A stretch of 64,000 bases of DNA from CALCKU01 sp964654665 (lineage in GTDB: Bacteria > Pseudomonadota > Alphaproteobacteria > Caulobacterales > Maricaulaceae): assembly GCA_964654665.1 (NCBI GenBank), contig CAZZKV010000010.1:26287-90286 (forward strand). The letters run 5' to 3'. The translations under genes and the position numbers were made by a program. The notes under the pieces are model-generated. The model made no database searches. It was given only the letters and a program-made list of their open reading frames with translations, and was not told where the DNA came from. Shown piece by piece: positions 9,139 to 17,619 of this stretch. Every line of letters begins with the position of its first letter. Positions within the stretch are counted from its first letter, which is position 1.

Positions 9139-9783
9139 TTAGCGAAAATTCCAACGATAACCGACAGATACGGTAAAGTTATCATATTCAGAGTCGAGCG
9201 CTACGCCATTATCTGCGGGGGATGTCCGGGTAAATTCGGGCGAACTGGCGGAAAAATATTTCACATCAACAAAGCCATCGATTTTCTCTGTAATTGGCAG
9301 ACTGCCCCCGACAGAGGCTTGCCATGCAAAAACCGTATCACGGTCTTCAAAATTAACAGCGCCATATAAAAATTCATTATCAATCCGGCTCAGGCCAACG
9401 CCTCCGCCGATATAGGGCGTGAAGGATGAGCCTGTATTAAAATCATAATAACCGCTCAATAAAACGCTATAAGATTCGGCCCCTTTCGCTGTGAACGCCC
9501 GCTCGACGCCATTGAAGGCAAGGCTTTCGCCATCATTTCTGCGGAAATCCAGAGTAGCTTCAGCTCTGAAATTATTGCCAAAATTATATCCGGCAATAGA
9601 CGATGTTGCGATGCCTGCGCTAAATTCTGTTTCAACAAGACGACCATCACCTTCACTGGTTTGATCGCTTGTTTGGTTATAGCCAATAGACCCACCCAAA
9701 TACCAATTTTGGGCTTGTGCCGTTAACGGCATCATGACGCTGGCTGCTGCTGCTAAAGCAGTTGTATAAATGACTCTCTTCAT
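9139..9783 (-). CDS. outer-membrane beta-barrel protein (OmpA-like/Omp25-type 8-strand barrel)
   Basis: Starting at MKRVIYTTALAAAA gives 214 residues with a clear signal peptide cleaved after TAQAQ. The mature part alternates polar and hydrophobic residues in strands such as WYLGGSIGYN, YSVLLSGYYDF, FTPYIGGGVGLS and FTVSVGYRWNFR, and ends in the C-terminal Phe-rich strand (last residues RWNFR) typical of BAM substrates. Length and pattern fit an eight-stranded porin-family barrel similar to Omp25/P44/opacity proteins. Specific function is unknown. A strong Shine-Dalgarno (GAGGT) lies just upstream of the chosen ATG, which supports that start over a longer reading. Confidence 0.85.
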   Translation of the reverse strand: MKRVIYTTALAAAASVMMPLTAQAQNWYLGGSIGYNQTSDQTSEGDGRLVETEFSAGIATSSIAGYNFGNNFRAEATLDFRRNDGESLAFNGVERAFTAKGAESYSVLLSGYYDFNTGSSFTPYIGGGVGLSRIDNEFLYGAVNFEDRDTVFAWQASVGGSLPITEKIDGFVDVKYFSASSPEFTRTSPADNGVALDSEYDNFTVSVGYRWNFR

Positions 9784-9902
9784 AAGGACCTCGCTTAAAA
9801 TATGTATGGCTGCGTCTACCCGATTAAAATTACACGTCAAGACAGGTTCCAAAACTGTGATTAAGCTCAAGAAAGATGTGAACGGGCGTGATAGTTTCGT
9901 GA

Positions 9903-10562
9903 TTAGTCTGTATTGCAGAGTTGTCTGGCAGCCAAAAATACATCGAAAAACATCGTTTCGGTTAAGCGTTTTGTATTCGTGTTATACCGAGAGCAATGAT
10001 AACTTGAAACTATATGTCTACCATCTTGTAATTTATATATTTTTTTATGCCCGAATGGGTAATCTTTTAATTTCAACCCAAGCGCACGCACAGTGTTATC
10101 ATGACTGATTTTCCCTAAAGTCAACATTACCTTGAGGGTGGTCAATGTCGCGATTTGTTGAGTCAAAAAAGGACGGCAATTATTACATTCTGCCCCGACG
10201 GGTTTGTTTTGGGGAGGCAAACACCGAACCGCATTGGTAATCATGGCTCCCTTAAGGGTAAGTCCATCATCGGCGCGGGCCGCATAGTGTCCTTCAGAAA
10301 ATCCATATTTTTCAAGCGCTGCATAAAGCAAATCCCCGGCCCAGTCGCCTGTAAAGGGTCGCCCTGTCGCATTGGCGCCATGCATGCCGGGGGCAAGACC
10401 AATAATCAGCAATTTTGGTGCTGGGTCGCCAAAACTGGGGACAGGGGCATTATAATAATCAGGATAGGTTTTTCTTAAATCCAGTAAAAACCCCCTTAAA
10501 CGCGGGCACAATTCGCAGTCTTTCGGGGGTTCATAGGCGGCTCTGGTTTCAGCTATAGACAT
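9903..10562 (-). CDS. family 5 uracil-DNA glycosylase (UDGb type)
   Basis: This 219-residue protein has the UDG superfamily motif 1 in family 5 form (GLAPGMHGANATGRPF) and motif 2 near the C-terminus as HCSRYNT. Cysteines in CELCPR (about residues 17-20), VRCLPP and CNNC are placed like the 4Fe-4S ligands of families 4 and 5. Family 5 enzymes remove uracil and some deaminated purines from DNA. The ATG shares one base with the stop of the upstream NYN gene (TAATG arrangement at 10560-10564), so translation of the two is probably coupled. UDG motif 2 usually reads H-P-S; here it is H-C-S, a small deviation. Confidence 0.88.
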   Translation of the reverse strand: MSIAETRAAYEPPKDCELCPRLRGFLLDLRKTYPDYYNAPVPSFGDPAPKLLIIGLAPGMHGANATGRPFTGDWAGDLLYAALEKYGFSEGHYAARADDGLTLKGAMITNAVRCLPPQNKPVGAECNNCRPFLTQQIATLTTLKVMLTLGKISHDNTVRALGLKLKDYPFGHKKIYKLQDGRHIVSSYHCSRYNTNTKRLTETMFFDVFLAARQLCNTD

Positions 10563-11089
10563 TATTCGCGTCCAATCATGGGTTCAAGATCATCCAGATC
10601 AATGATCGCATCGGCCTGTCTGCGCAATTCATCGGATAACATGGGTGGATTGGATTGACGGGTCGATACAACCGTCACCCTTACACCTTTTTTCTGTACA
10701 GCCGCTATAGCGGCGCGAAAATCGCCATCGCCCGAAAATAAAACCATGTGGTCAATATAGGCTGCCGCTTCGACCATATCGATAGCCATCTCGATATCCA
10801 TATTGCCTTTTACGCGTCGCCGTCCATCACGGTCAGTAAGGTCTTTGGCTGGTTTTGTGATTAGGTGATAGCCATTATAATCCAACCAATCGGTGAGGGG
10901 GCGAATGGCTGCGTAATCGTCTTTTTCGTAAATAGCCGTATAATAAGCGGCCCGTATGAGCCGCCCTTTATTTTTAAATAAATCCAGCATTCGGCCATAA
11001 TCTATATCATAATCCATTATTTTTACGGTGGCATAAAGATTGGCGCCGTCTATAAATAAGGCAATCCGCTCATTAGGATAAAAGGTCAT
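10562..11089 (-). CDS. NYN-domain (LabA/DUF88-like) protein, putative RNase
   Basis: The 175-residue protein is a compact NYN (PIN-like) domain of the LabA/DUF88 type. ALFIDGANLY (residues about 9-18) holds the first acidic residue, and VKGNMDIEMAIDM and VLFSGDGDF hold the others that would coordinate a metal. VTVVSTR follows as a typical strand. NYN proteins are proposed single-strand RNases, but biochemical function of most bacterial LabA-like proteins is undefined. It is upstream of, and overlaps by one base with, the uracil-DNA glycosylase gene. It is divergent from folK. Confidence 0.88.
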   Translation of the reverse strand: MTFYPNERIALFIDGANLYATVKIMDYDIDYGRMLDLFKNKGRLIRAAYYTAIYEKDDYAAIRPLTDWLDYNGYHLITKPAKDLTDRDGRRRVKGNMDIEMAIDMVEAAAYIDHMVLFSGDGDFRAAIAAVQKKGVRVTVVSTRQSNPPMLSDELRRQADAIIDLDDLEPMIGRE

Positions 11090-11117
11090 ATTAACTCATG
11101 CTAAAAAAATATAAAAA

Positions 11118-11621
11118 ATGAGCGGCATCTATATCGCTTTTGGCGCCAATTTGTCTAATCCCAAGTCTAATTTCTTAAGGGCGATTGATTCGTTGCTTAG
11201 CTATAATGTCTCGGTGTTAAAAATTTCTGGCTTATGGCAAAGTCCAGCATGGCCACCGGGCAGCAATCAGCCGGATTATATCAATGCCTGCGCCCAAGTT
11301 TGCTATTCGGCTACAGCCCAAGAGTTATTGCAAATTTTACATGCTGTTGAAGCCCAATTTGGGCGGGTGCGCGGTGTTAAAAATGCCGCCCGGACACTGG
11401 ATTTAGATTTGCTGGACTTTAAGGGCGAAATCATAAAGCAAAATGATATTACTGTCCCGCACCCGCGGCTATATAATCGCAGTTTTGTTTTGTTACCTCT
11501 ATCTGAAATAGCCCCAGACTGGACCGACCCGCATCAAGGATTAACAGTTTGGGATTGGATAAAACGACTGCCTTTGCAAGATACTGTCGATTTACAGCGT
11601 ATTAGCGGCTTGCTCTTATAG
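11118..11621 (+). CDS. folK: 2-amino-4-hydroxy-6-hydroxymethyldihydropteridine diphosphokinase
   Basis: HPPK transfers pyrophosphate from ATP to 6-hydroxymethyl-dihydropterin in folate synthesis. The 167-residue protein begins with IAFGANLSNP, contains VEAQFGRVRGVKNAARTLDLDLL with the conserved Arg/Asp substrate residues, and then PHPRLYNRSFVLLPL. folB and folP are not adjacent. The gene is followed by a hairpin and then rpoZ, the usual alphaproteobacterial order. Confidence 0.96.
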   Translation: MSGIYIAFGANLSNPKSNFLRAIDSLLSYNVSVLKISGLWQSPAWPPGSNQPDYINACAQVCYSATAQELLQILHAVEAQFGRVRGVKNAARTLDLDLLDFKGEIIKQNDITVPHPRLYNRSFVLLPLSEIAPDWTDPHQGLTVWDWIKRLPLQDTVDLQRISGLLL

Positions 11622-11650
11622 GCGGTTTTGATTATAGAGCCTACAAATCA

Positions 11651-11669
11651 GGCGGTTTAACCGCCTTTT
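11651..11669 (+). terminator. rho-independent terminator after folK
   Basis: GGCGGT-TTA-ACCGCC forms a perfect 6-bp GC-rich stem followed by TTTT. It lies in the short gap between folK and rpoZ. It could be partly read through. Confidence 0.6.
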
Positions 11670-11688
11670 GCTGTTTTAGGAGTGCATA

Positions 11689-12060
11689 ATGGCCCGCGTT
11701 ACTGTTGAAGATTGCGTAGAAAAAATTCCAAACCGCTTTGATCTTGTTTTGTTGGCGGCTCATCGCTCGCGCAATATTTCTGCTGGCGCGGCTCTGACGA
11801 TTGACCGGGATAACGATAAAACGCCTGTTGTATCCCTACGCGAATTAGCCGAAGAAACCTTAGATTTAACGGATTTGCGCGAAAGCCTTGTTGTCGGATT
11901 GCAGCGTGTGATCATGGATGATGATATGCCGGATGAAGAGGAACAGGCCCCATTACTGGCCCTCGAACATGGAGAGGCCAAGCCTACGGAAATGTCTGAG
12001 GCCGATCTGATGAGGGCGCTGCAAAGCGATCGGGATAATGGACCTGATAACCGGTTTTAG
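11689..12060 (+). CDS. rpoZ: DNA-directed RNA polymerase omega subunit
   Basis: The 123-residue protein starts MARVTVEDCVEKIPNRFDLV, the omega signature, followed by AAHRSRNI and VSLRELAEE. Omega helps assemble RNA polymerase around beta-prime and is part of the ppGpp-binding site in proteobacteria. The C-terminal half is acidic and longer than in E. coli, as is usual in alphaproteobacteria. It sits directly before rsh, whose product makes ppGpp. A terminator separates them. Confidence 0.96.
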   Translation: MARVTVEDCVEKIPNRFDLVLLAAHRSRNISAGAALTIDRDNDKTPVVSLRELAEETLDLTDLRESLVVGLQRVIMDDDMPDEEEQAPLLALEHGEAKPTEMSEADLMRALQSDRDNGPDNRF

Positions 12061-12079
12061 GCACAACCCTAATCAAGAG

Positions 12080-12102
12080 CCGGGGCTTGCTCCGGTTTTT
12101 TT
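12080..12102 (+). terminator. rho-independent terminator after rpoZ
   Basis: The stem CCGGGG/CTCCGG (one G-T wobble) with loop CTTG is followed by seven T residues. It is well placed 20 nt after the rpoZ stop, which suggests rsh has its own promoter. Confidence 0.8.
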
Positions 12103-12160
12103 ATGTCTGATTAGCAAAGCCGTGATTGCGGCATAGCGCTAAGCAGCCTATATCAAAGGC

Positions 12161-14398
12161 GTGAATAAACCTGCGAACATTAAACCGGTTGCTCCGAAAT
12201 TTTTGCGCCAATTTGAATTGGTGGAAAGGGTGCGAGCCTATGACCCTTCCGCTGATGAGGCTTTGCTCAACAAGGCCTATGTATATTCCATAAAGGCCCA
12301 TGGCGATCAAAAACGCTATTCGGGCGACCCTTATTATGCCCATCCGATAGAAGTAGCCGGAATTTTAGCTTCCCTTCATATGGATGTGGCTAGCATATGC
12401 ACAGCCCTGCTTCATGACGTATTAGAGGATACGGACACAAGTTTTGAAGATTTAACACAGATGTTTGGTGATGAAATAGCCGGACTGGTTAAAGGTGTTA
12501 CAAAATTAGGACAGCTTGAATTATCGATACCGGGCGCATCACGCGAGCGGGCTCAAGCTGAAAATTTTCAAAAATTTGTTTTAGCCATGAGTAAAGACGT
12601 GCGGGTTCTTTTGGTAAAAATGTGTGACCGGCTCCATAATATGCGTACATTAGAGCATCACCCCAAAGAAGAATCACGGTTGCGAATCGCGCGCGAAACA
12701 TTGGAAATTTATGCGCCGCTTGCGCGCCGTGTTGGTGTTGATAAAATTTGCTCGGAACTAGAAGATTTATCTTTTAAACACCTTAACGCTGCAGCCTATG
12801 AAAGTATTACAAAGCGCCTGACAACATGGCGTGAATCGCGCGATTTAGCCATTTCCCAAATGTCGGTTGCCTTGCGTGACCTGATGGATCAATCGGGTAT
12901 AGAGTGCCGTATTTATGGCCGTGAAAAACGGGCCTATGCAATTTGGCGAAAACTGGAACGCCAAGGTATTTCCTTTGAGGATGTTGCCGATATCTATGCT
13001 TTTCGGATTCTGGTGGCAGATAAGGCGCAGTGTTATGAAGTATTAGGTCTTTTGCACAATGCCTTTCGTTGCGTTCCGGCCCGTTTTCGGGACTTTATTT
13101 CAGTGCCTAAGCCCAATGGATATCAATCATTGCATACAACAATACTGAGCCCTGAAAACCAACGGATTGAATTGCAAATCCGAACAGAACGTATGGAAGA
13201 TGTGGCCGAGCGCGGCGTAGCGGCGCATTGGGCCTATAAAAACGAATCCTATGCCTATGATCCCGAAATGGCGAAATTGTCTGGCGGTGATCCGTTACAA
13301 CGGATCCGTCCGTTGGTTGAAATGATGGAACATTCCGGTGATGCGGATGAATTTTTGGAACATGCTAAATTAGAGATGTTCTCCGATCAGGTTTTTACCT
13401 TCACACCCAAAGGTACATTGATACCCTTGCCACGCGGGGCGACATCGATAGATTTTGCTTATGCTGTTCATACTAAAATAGGCGATACTTGTATTGGGGC
13501 GCTTATTAACGGGCGTGAACGGCCCTTGCGAACGCAATTGCAAAATGGGGATGTTGTTAAAATCATTCGCGGCGGCGTACCGGAACCCCAACCCGGATGG
13601 GAAAACATGGTAATTACGGGTAAAGCGCGCTCAGCCCTTCGCCGGCTCACGCGTACGGGTGAGGCCTCAGAATTTCGCCGGATTGGCGCTATGTTGGCCG
13701 ATCACGCCTTTGCCCGCGAAGGGAAAGACTTTAGCGAATCCGCATTGGAAGATGGACTGAAACGGCTGGCCCTTAAGACACCTGATGATTTATATGAAAT
13801 ATTGGGGCGAGGTAATCTTTCAATATCTGAATTTTTGACAGCTATGTTTCCTGGGCGCGCATCCGGCGAAACGGTCGAGAATTATATAAACCGGGATATT
13901 ATTAACGACCAGACCGTTAAGCTTTATGTCAAAGGGGATGGTCTTCGCGCCGGTGTATCCATGCATTTGGCTGATTGTTGTAGCCCTATCCCGCCGGACC
14001 GGATTATTGGGTATCCTGTGCCGAGCCAAGGAGTTGTTATCCATAAAATAGACTGTGATATTCTCGAAAATCTCGAAGATGAACAGGCGCAATGGCTGGA
14101 TTTAGGATGGCGGCGCGCTGTGGCACAGGCAGCCTCAACGGCCCGTATTACGGCAACAGTTGAACATGTTCCGGGGGCCTTAGCTGATGTGACGAAAATC
14201 ATCGGCGAGACGAATGGTAATTTAACCAATATTAAAACCCTCAAACGTAGTCCAAGCTTTTTCGATATGGTGTTTGATATTGAAGTGCGCGATGCGCGGC
14301 ATCTATCACAAATTATTGCGGCATTGCGGACAAGCATCTATGTGGTGGCGGCGCGGCGCGCGCAAATTGCTGTCGATGGCAGCCATATTAAGGCATAA
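12161..14398 (+). CDS. rsh: bifunctional (p)ppGpp synthetase/hydrolase Rsh (RelA/SpoT)
   Basis: Rsh makes and degrades (p)ppGpp, the stringent-response alarmone. The 745-residue protein starts at a GTG (MNKPANIKP). In order it has an HD hydrolase domain (YYAHPIEVAG about residue 57, LLHDVLEDTD about 85), a synthetase domain (ADIYAFRILV, then PKPNGYQSLHT, about residues 275-365), a TGS domain (VFTFTPKGTLIPLPRGA, about 407), a small conserved Cys region (LADCCSPIPPD, about 603) and a C-terminal ACT domain (about 660-743). HD and synthetase motifs both look intact, so it should be bifunctional like other single alphaproteobacterial Rsh proteins. pyrE follows 11 nt downstream. Confidence 0.96.
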   Translation: MNKPANIKPVAPKFLRQFELVERVRAYDPSADEALLNKAYVYSIKAHGDQKRYSGDPYYAHPIEVAGILASLHMDVASICTALLHDVLEDTDTSFEDLTQMFGDEIAGLVKGVTKLGQLELSIPGASRERAQAENFQKFVLAMSKDVRVLLVKMCDRLHNMRTLEHHPKEESRLRIARETLEIYAPLARRVGVDKICSELEDLSFKHLNAAAYESITKRLTTWRESRDLAISQMSVALRDLMDQSGIECRIYGREKRAYAIWRKLERQGISFEDVADIYAFRILVADKAQCYEVLGLLHNAFRCVPARFRDFISVPKPNGYQSLHTTILSPENQRIELQIRTERMEDVAERGVAAHWAYKNESYAYDPEMAKLSGGDPLQRIRPLVEMMEHSGDADEFLEHAKLEMFSDQVFTFTPKGTLIPLPRGATSIDFAYAVHTKIGDTCIGALINGRERPLRTQLQNGDVVKIIRGGVPEPQPGWENMVITGKARSALRRLTRTGEASEFRRIGAMLADHAFAREGKDFSESALEDGLKRLALKTPDDLYEILGRGNLSISEFLTAMFPGRASGETVENYINRDIINDQTVKLYVKGDGLRAGVSMHLADCCSPIPPDRIIGYPVPSQGVVIHKIDCDILENLEDEQAQWLDLGWRRAVAQAASTARITATVEHVPGALADVTKIIGETNGNLTNIKTLKRSPSFFDMVFDIEVRDARHLSQIIAALRTSIYVVAARRAQIAVDGSHIKA

Positions 14399-14409
14399 AG
14401 GCAAAGACT

Positions 14410-14997
14410 ATGAATACTGATCAGGTTTTATCCGTTTTTCGAGAGGCCGGTGCATTGCTCGAAGGGCATTTTATCCTGTCTTCCGGCCTGCGAAGCCCGG
14501 TGTTTTTACAAAAAGCCTTTATTTTCAAAAACCCGAAAGTCACCGAAACATTATGCAAAGCTTTGGCGCAAAAAATAAAGGCTGAACTTGATAGTGTACC
14601 GGATATTATTGTGGCTCCGGCTATGGGCGGGATTATTCCGGGTTATGAAACAGCTCGGCATTTAGGCCTTGAGTCGATTTTTACGGAGCGAGAAAACGGT
14701 AAATTCGTTCTTCGCCGCGGGTTTTCATTAGAGGCAGGTCAAACAGTGCTTATGGTCGAGGATATTGTAACAACGGGGTTATCATCGCGCGAATGTATTG
14801 GCAGTATTGAAGGGGCGACAGGTGCGCGGGTTGTTGCGGGGGCTTGTATTTTTGATCGATCTGGCGGGACAGCGGATATTGGCGTGCCGCTTATCTCTCT
14901 TGCGGCGAAAAAATTCCCGACTTATGCGGTTGATGCCCTGCCGGATAATTTAAAGGCTTTGCCAGCAATCAAACCGGGCAGCCGAGGTTTGGCTTAG
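14410..14997 (+). CDS. pyrE: orotate phosphoribosyltransferase
   Basis: PyrE converts orotate and PRPP to OMP in pyrimidine synthesis. The 195-residue protein has GHFILSSGLRSPVFLQK at the N-terminus, APAMGGIIPGYETAR and the PRPP-binding loop VLMVEDIVTTGLSS (about residues 114-127). This is the short alphaproteobacterial type. pdxJ starts 2 nt after the stop. Confidence 0.95.
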   Translation: MNTDQVLSVFREAGALLEGHFILSSGLRSPVFLQKAFIFKNPKVTETLCKALAQKIKAELDSVPDIIVAPAMGGIIPGYETARHLGLESIFTERENGKFVLRRGFSLEAGQTVLMVEDIVTTGLSSRECIGSIEGATGARVVAGACIFDRSGGTADIGVPLISLAAKKFPTYAVDALPDNLKALPAIKPGSRGLA

Positions 14998-14999
14998 TT

Positions 15000-15758
15000 T
15001 TGAACCGCTCTAGGAAACTGCGCTTGGGCGTTAATATCGACCATATTGCGACCTTGCGTAATGCGCGCGGAGGCCTGCACCCTGACCCTGTGGCCGGAGC
15101 ATGGGAAGCAATTAAAGCCGGTGCCGATGGTATAACAGCCCATCTGCGTGAAGATCGCCGCCATATCAATGATGATGATATGATCCGGCTACAAAAACTC
15201 TGCGAGAGCGAAAATATTCCGCTTAACATGGAAATGGCGGCGACAGACGAAATGTTGACTATCGCCTTGGATATTAAACCACACGCAGTTTGCATTGTCC
15301 CTGAGCGCCGCGAAGAACGTACAACAGAAGGCGGGCTTGATGTGGCCGGGCAGCATAACCGTATTGCCCCAATTGTTCGGGATTTAACGGATAATGGGTC
15401 GCGCGTATCCTTATTTATCGAAGCCGTGGATTATCAAGTTAGAGCCGCTGCGAAGAGCGGAGCTGCTGTAGTAGAATTTCATACAGGGGCTTATGCACAT
15501 GCTTTGAATGAGACAGGCAATGACAAGGCAGACGAAATTCTGGCCGCTTTGATAGCAGGGGCAAGTCAAGCGGATAACCTTGGTCTTGAGGTCCATTTTG
15601 GGCATGGATTGACGTTCGATAATGTCGGGCCTATAGCCGCGATTCCCGAGGCCCAAGAACTTAATATAGGGCATTTTATTATCGGTGAAGCTGTCTTTAT
15701 GGGATTAGAACAAGCTATTACCGAAATGCGCCAGTCTATGGATGATCACCGATCATGA
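15000..15758 (+). CDS. pdxJ: pyridoxine 5'-phosphate synthase
   Basis: PdxJ closes the pyridoxine ring from 1-deoxyxylulose 5-phosphate and 3-amino-2-oxopropyl phosphate. The 252-residue TIM barrel starts at a TTG (15000) and shows LGVNIDHIATLRNARGG, ITAHLREDRRHI, LNMEMAAT, CIVPERREE and VHFGHGLTFDNV, all conserved active-site segments. The next gene, acpS, overlaps its stop by 4 nt. Confidence 0.97.
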   Translation: MNRSRKLRLGVNIDHIATLRNARGGLHPDPVAGAWEAIKAGADGITAHLREDRRHINDDDMIRLQKLCESENIPLNMEMAATDEMLTIALDIKPHAVCIVPERREERTTEGGLDVAGQHNRIAPIVRDLTDNGSRVSLFIEAVDYQVRAAAKSGAAVVEFHTGAYAHALNETGNDKADEILAALIAGASQADNLGLEVHFGHGLTFDNVGPIAAIPEAQELNIGHFIIGEAVFMGLEQAITEMRQSMDDHRS

Positions 15759-16171
15759 TCATTGGTATCGGTACAGATATATGCGATATTCGTCGTATTG
15801 AAAATTCACTAAATAAATTTGGTGATAGGTTTGTACAAAAAATTTTTACAGTAGCAGAACGTGAGTATTGTGAAAGTCGTTCGAATAAGGCTGCCTATTA
15901 TGCCAAACGCTTTGCGGCCAAAGAAGCCGTAGCTAAAGCTTTGGCTGGCGAAGCAACAGGGGCGCTGTCTTGGCAGGATGTTGAAATTTACAATCAACCT
16001 TCTGGCCGTCCGCGTATACGGCTTCACGGCGGTGCTATGCAGCGGTTAGAGACATTATTACCTGATGGACATCGCGGCATTCTGCATTTATCGCTTTCCG
16101 ATGATCCGCCTTACGCTATAGCCTTTGTCACAATAGAGGCTATCTCTCTCACGGATGTCAGGTTAAGCTAA
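15755..16171 (+). CDS. acpS: holo-[acyl-carrier-protein] synthase
   Basis: AcpS attaches the 4'-phosphopantetheine arm of CoA to apo-ACP. The 138-residue protein starts MIIGIGTDICDIRRIE, with the metal-binding Asp, and has KRFAAKEAVAKAL with the catalytic Glu/Lys. ATGA overlap with pdxJ implies coupling; pdxJ-acpS-lepB-rnc-era is a conserved alphaproteobacterial order. Confidence 0.96.
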   Translation: MIIGIGTDICDIRRIENSLNKFGDRFVQKIFTVAEREYCESRSNKAAYYAKRFAAKEAVAKALAGEATGALSWQDVEIYNQPSGRPRIRLHGGAMQRLETLLPDGHRGILHLSLSDDPPYAIAFVTIEAISLTDVRLS

Positions 16172-16174
16172 ACT

Positions 16175-16933
16175 ATGGCTATAAAGTTGAAAAAAGAGAA
16201 AAAAACAAAATCCGCTACGGCTGAATTGATATCAACGGTTCTTTGGGCCGTGGGATTAGCTTTTGTGTTTCGAACATTTATTTTCCAGCCCTTTCATATT
16301 CCGTCAGGCTCTATGCAGCCGGGTCTTGTGAAGGGCGATTATATTATCACGTCCAAATACACATTAGGATATGGTCAATTTGCAGCGGTGCCTTTGCCAT
16401 TTCCCGTTAAAACGGGCCGACTTTTTGAACGCAAACCTGAACGGGGCGATGTGATTGTTTTTCGGCCAATAGGGAATTCCAAGAACTTTATCAAAAGGCT
16501 GATCGGCCTGCCGGGCGATCAAGTTCAAATGATCAATGGACGATTGCATTTAAATGGCACGCGTATTCAAACCGAAGCTATTGGTATTGAAAGCCGGGAA
16601 GATCGTTATGGTAATGATGACGAAACAACCGTTTTGAGCGAAACGCTAAAGGATAAAAATTATAAAATTTATGATGATTTGAAAAATAGCCCCGAAGATA
16701 ACACATCGGTTTTCACGGTTCCGGCGGGGCATTATTTTTTTATGGGGGATAATCGGGATCATTCCGCTGATAGCCGTGTGCCAACACCAGCCGGAGCCGG
16801 CTATGTTCCAGCAGAAAATTTAATGGGCAAGGCTGAATTTGTTTTACTCTCCGTCAGTAATGATTTTGTTCTGTATAAACCTTGGACATGGGGTAAAATG
16901 CGTTCCGAGCGTTTTTTTAAAGGTATCCGATGA
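16175..16933 (+). CDS. lepB: signal peptidase I
   Basis: LepB removes signal peptides from exported preproteins at the periplasmic face of the inner membrane. The 252-residue protein has one transmembrane segment (about residues 18-37). The nucleophile Ser is in PSGSMQPGL (about 45-47) and the general-base Lys in NFIKRLIGLPGD (about 104). Box E is GHYFFMGDNRDHSADSR. rnc overlaps the stop by 4 nt. Confidence 0.96.
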   Translation: MAIKLKKEKKTKSATAELISTVLWAVGLAFVFRTFIFQPFHIPSGSMQPGLVKGDYIITSKYTLGYGQFAAVPLPFPVKTGRLFERKPERGDVIVFRPIGNSKNFIKRLIGLPGDQVQMINGRLHLNGTRIQTEAIGIESREDRYGNDDETTVLSETLKDKNYKIYDDLKNSPEDNTSVFTVPAGHYFFMGDNRDHSADSRVPTPAGAGYVPAENLMGKAEFVLLSVSNDFVLYKPWTWGKMRSERFFKGIR

Positions 16934-17619
16934 GTGTTGCCGAACGTCGATTAATGGCTTTAGAAACCGTTATAGATTATAGGTTCGAAGACCGTGATCT
17001 TGCCTTACGGGCTTTGACACATTCCTCTTTTGGGGATGGACGGCGGTACCGTCAGGATAATGAACAACTTGAGTTTTTAGGCGACCGGGTTTTGGGCCTA
17101 TTAACGGCTGATCTTATTTTCCGAGATGATTTGAATAATGAAGGGATTATGGCGCGGCAGCTTAATGCGCTTGTACGCAAAGAAACCTGCGCGCGTGTAG
17201 CACTGGAAATTGGATTGGGAGATGCGTTGCGTATGTCATCGTCGGAAGAAAAACATGGCGGTCGCAATAAGGTCTCGATTTTGGGAGATGCATGTGAAGC
17301 GCTTTTAGCTGCGATCTATCTAGATGGCGGTATGCAGGCAGCGGAAAAATTTTATATGTCCTATTGGATGGCTGAATATGAAAAAATTCGCACAAAATCG
17401 ACTAAAGACCCAAAAACAGAGTTGCAAGAAAAATCTACGAGTTACGGCGGCGGCTTGCCGGAATATGTTGTGATTGATCGCTCAGGGCCGGATCATAAAC
17501 CCTTATATGTTGTTGAAGTGCAAGTAAAAAACATGGGATCAGCGCGCGGAACTGGAAAGTCAAAAAAAGATGCTGAACGCTATGCAGCCATGCATCTTTT
17601 AGAAAATTGGTCAGGATGA
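16930..17619 (+). CDS. rnc: ribonuclease III
   Basis: RNase III cuts double-stranded RNA in rRNA and mRNA processing. The 229-residue protein has the signature NEQLEFLGDRVLGLL (about residues 42-56), the second acidic cluster LGDACEALLAAIYLDGG, and a C-terminal dsRNA-binding domain (about 158-228) with DPKTELQE and KSKKDAERYAAMHLL. era overlaps the 3' end, so lepB, rnc and era form a tight operon. Confidence 0.97.
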   Translation: MSVAERRLMALETVIDYRFEDRDLALRALTHSSFGDGRRYRQDNEQLEFLGDRVLGLLTADLIFRDDLNNEGIMARQLNALVRKETCARVALEIGLGDALRMSSSEEKHGGRNKVSILGDACEALLAAIYLDGGMQAAEKFYMSYWMAEYEKIRTKSTKDPKTELQEKSTSYGGGLPEYVVIDRSGPDHKPLYVVEVQVKNMGSARGTGKSKKDAERYAAMHLLENWSG

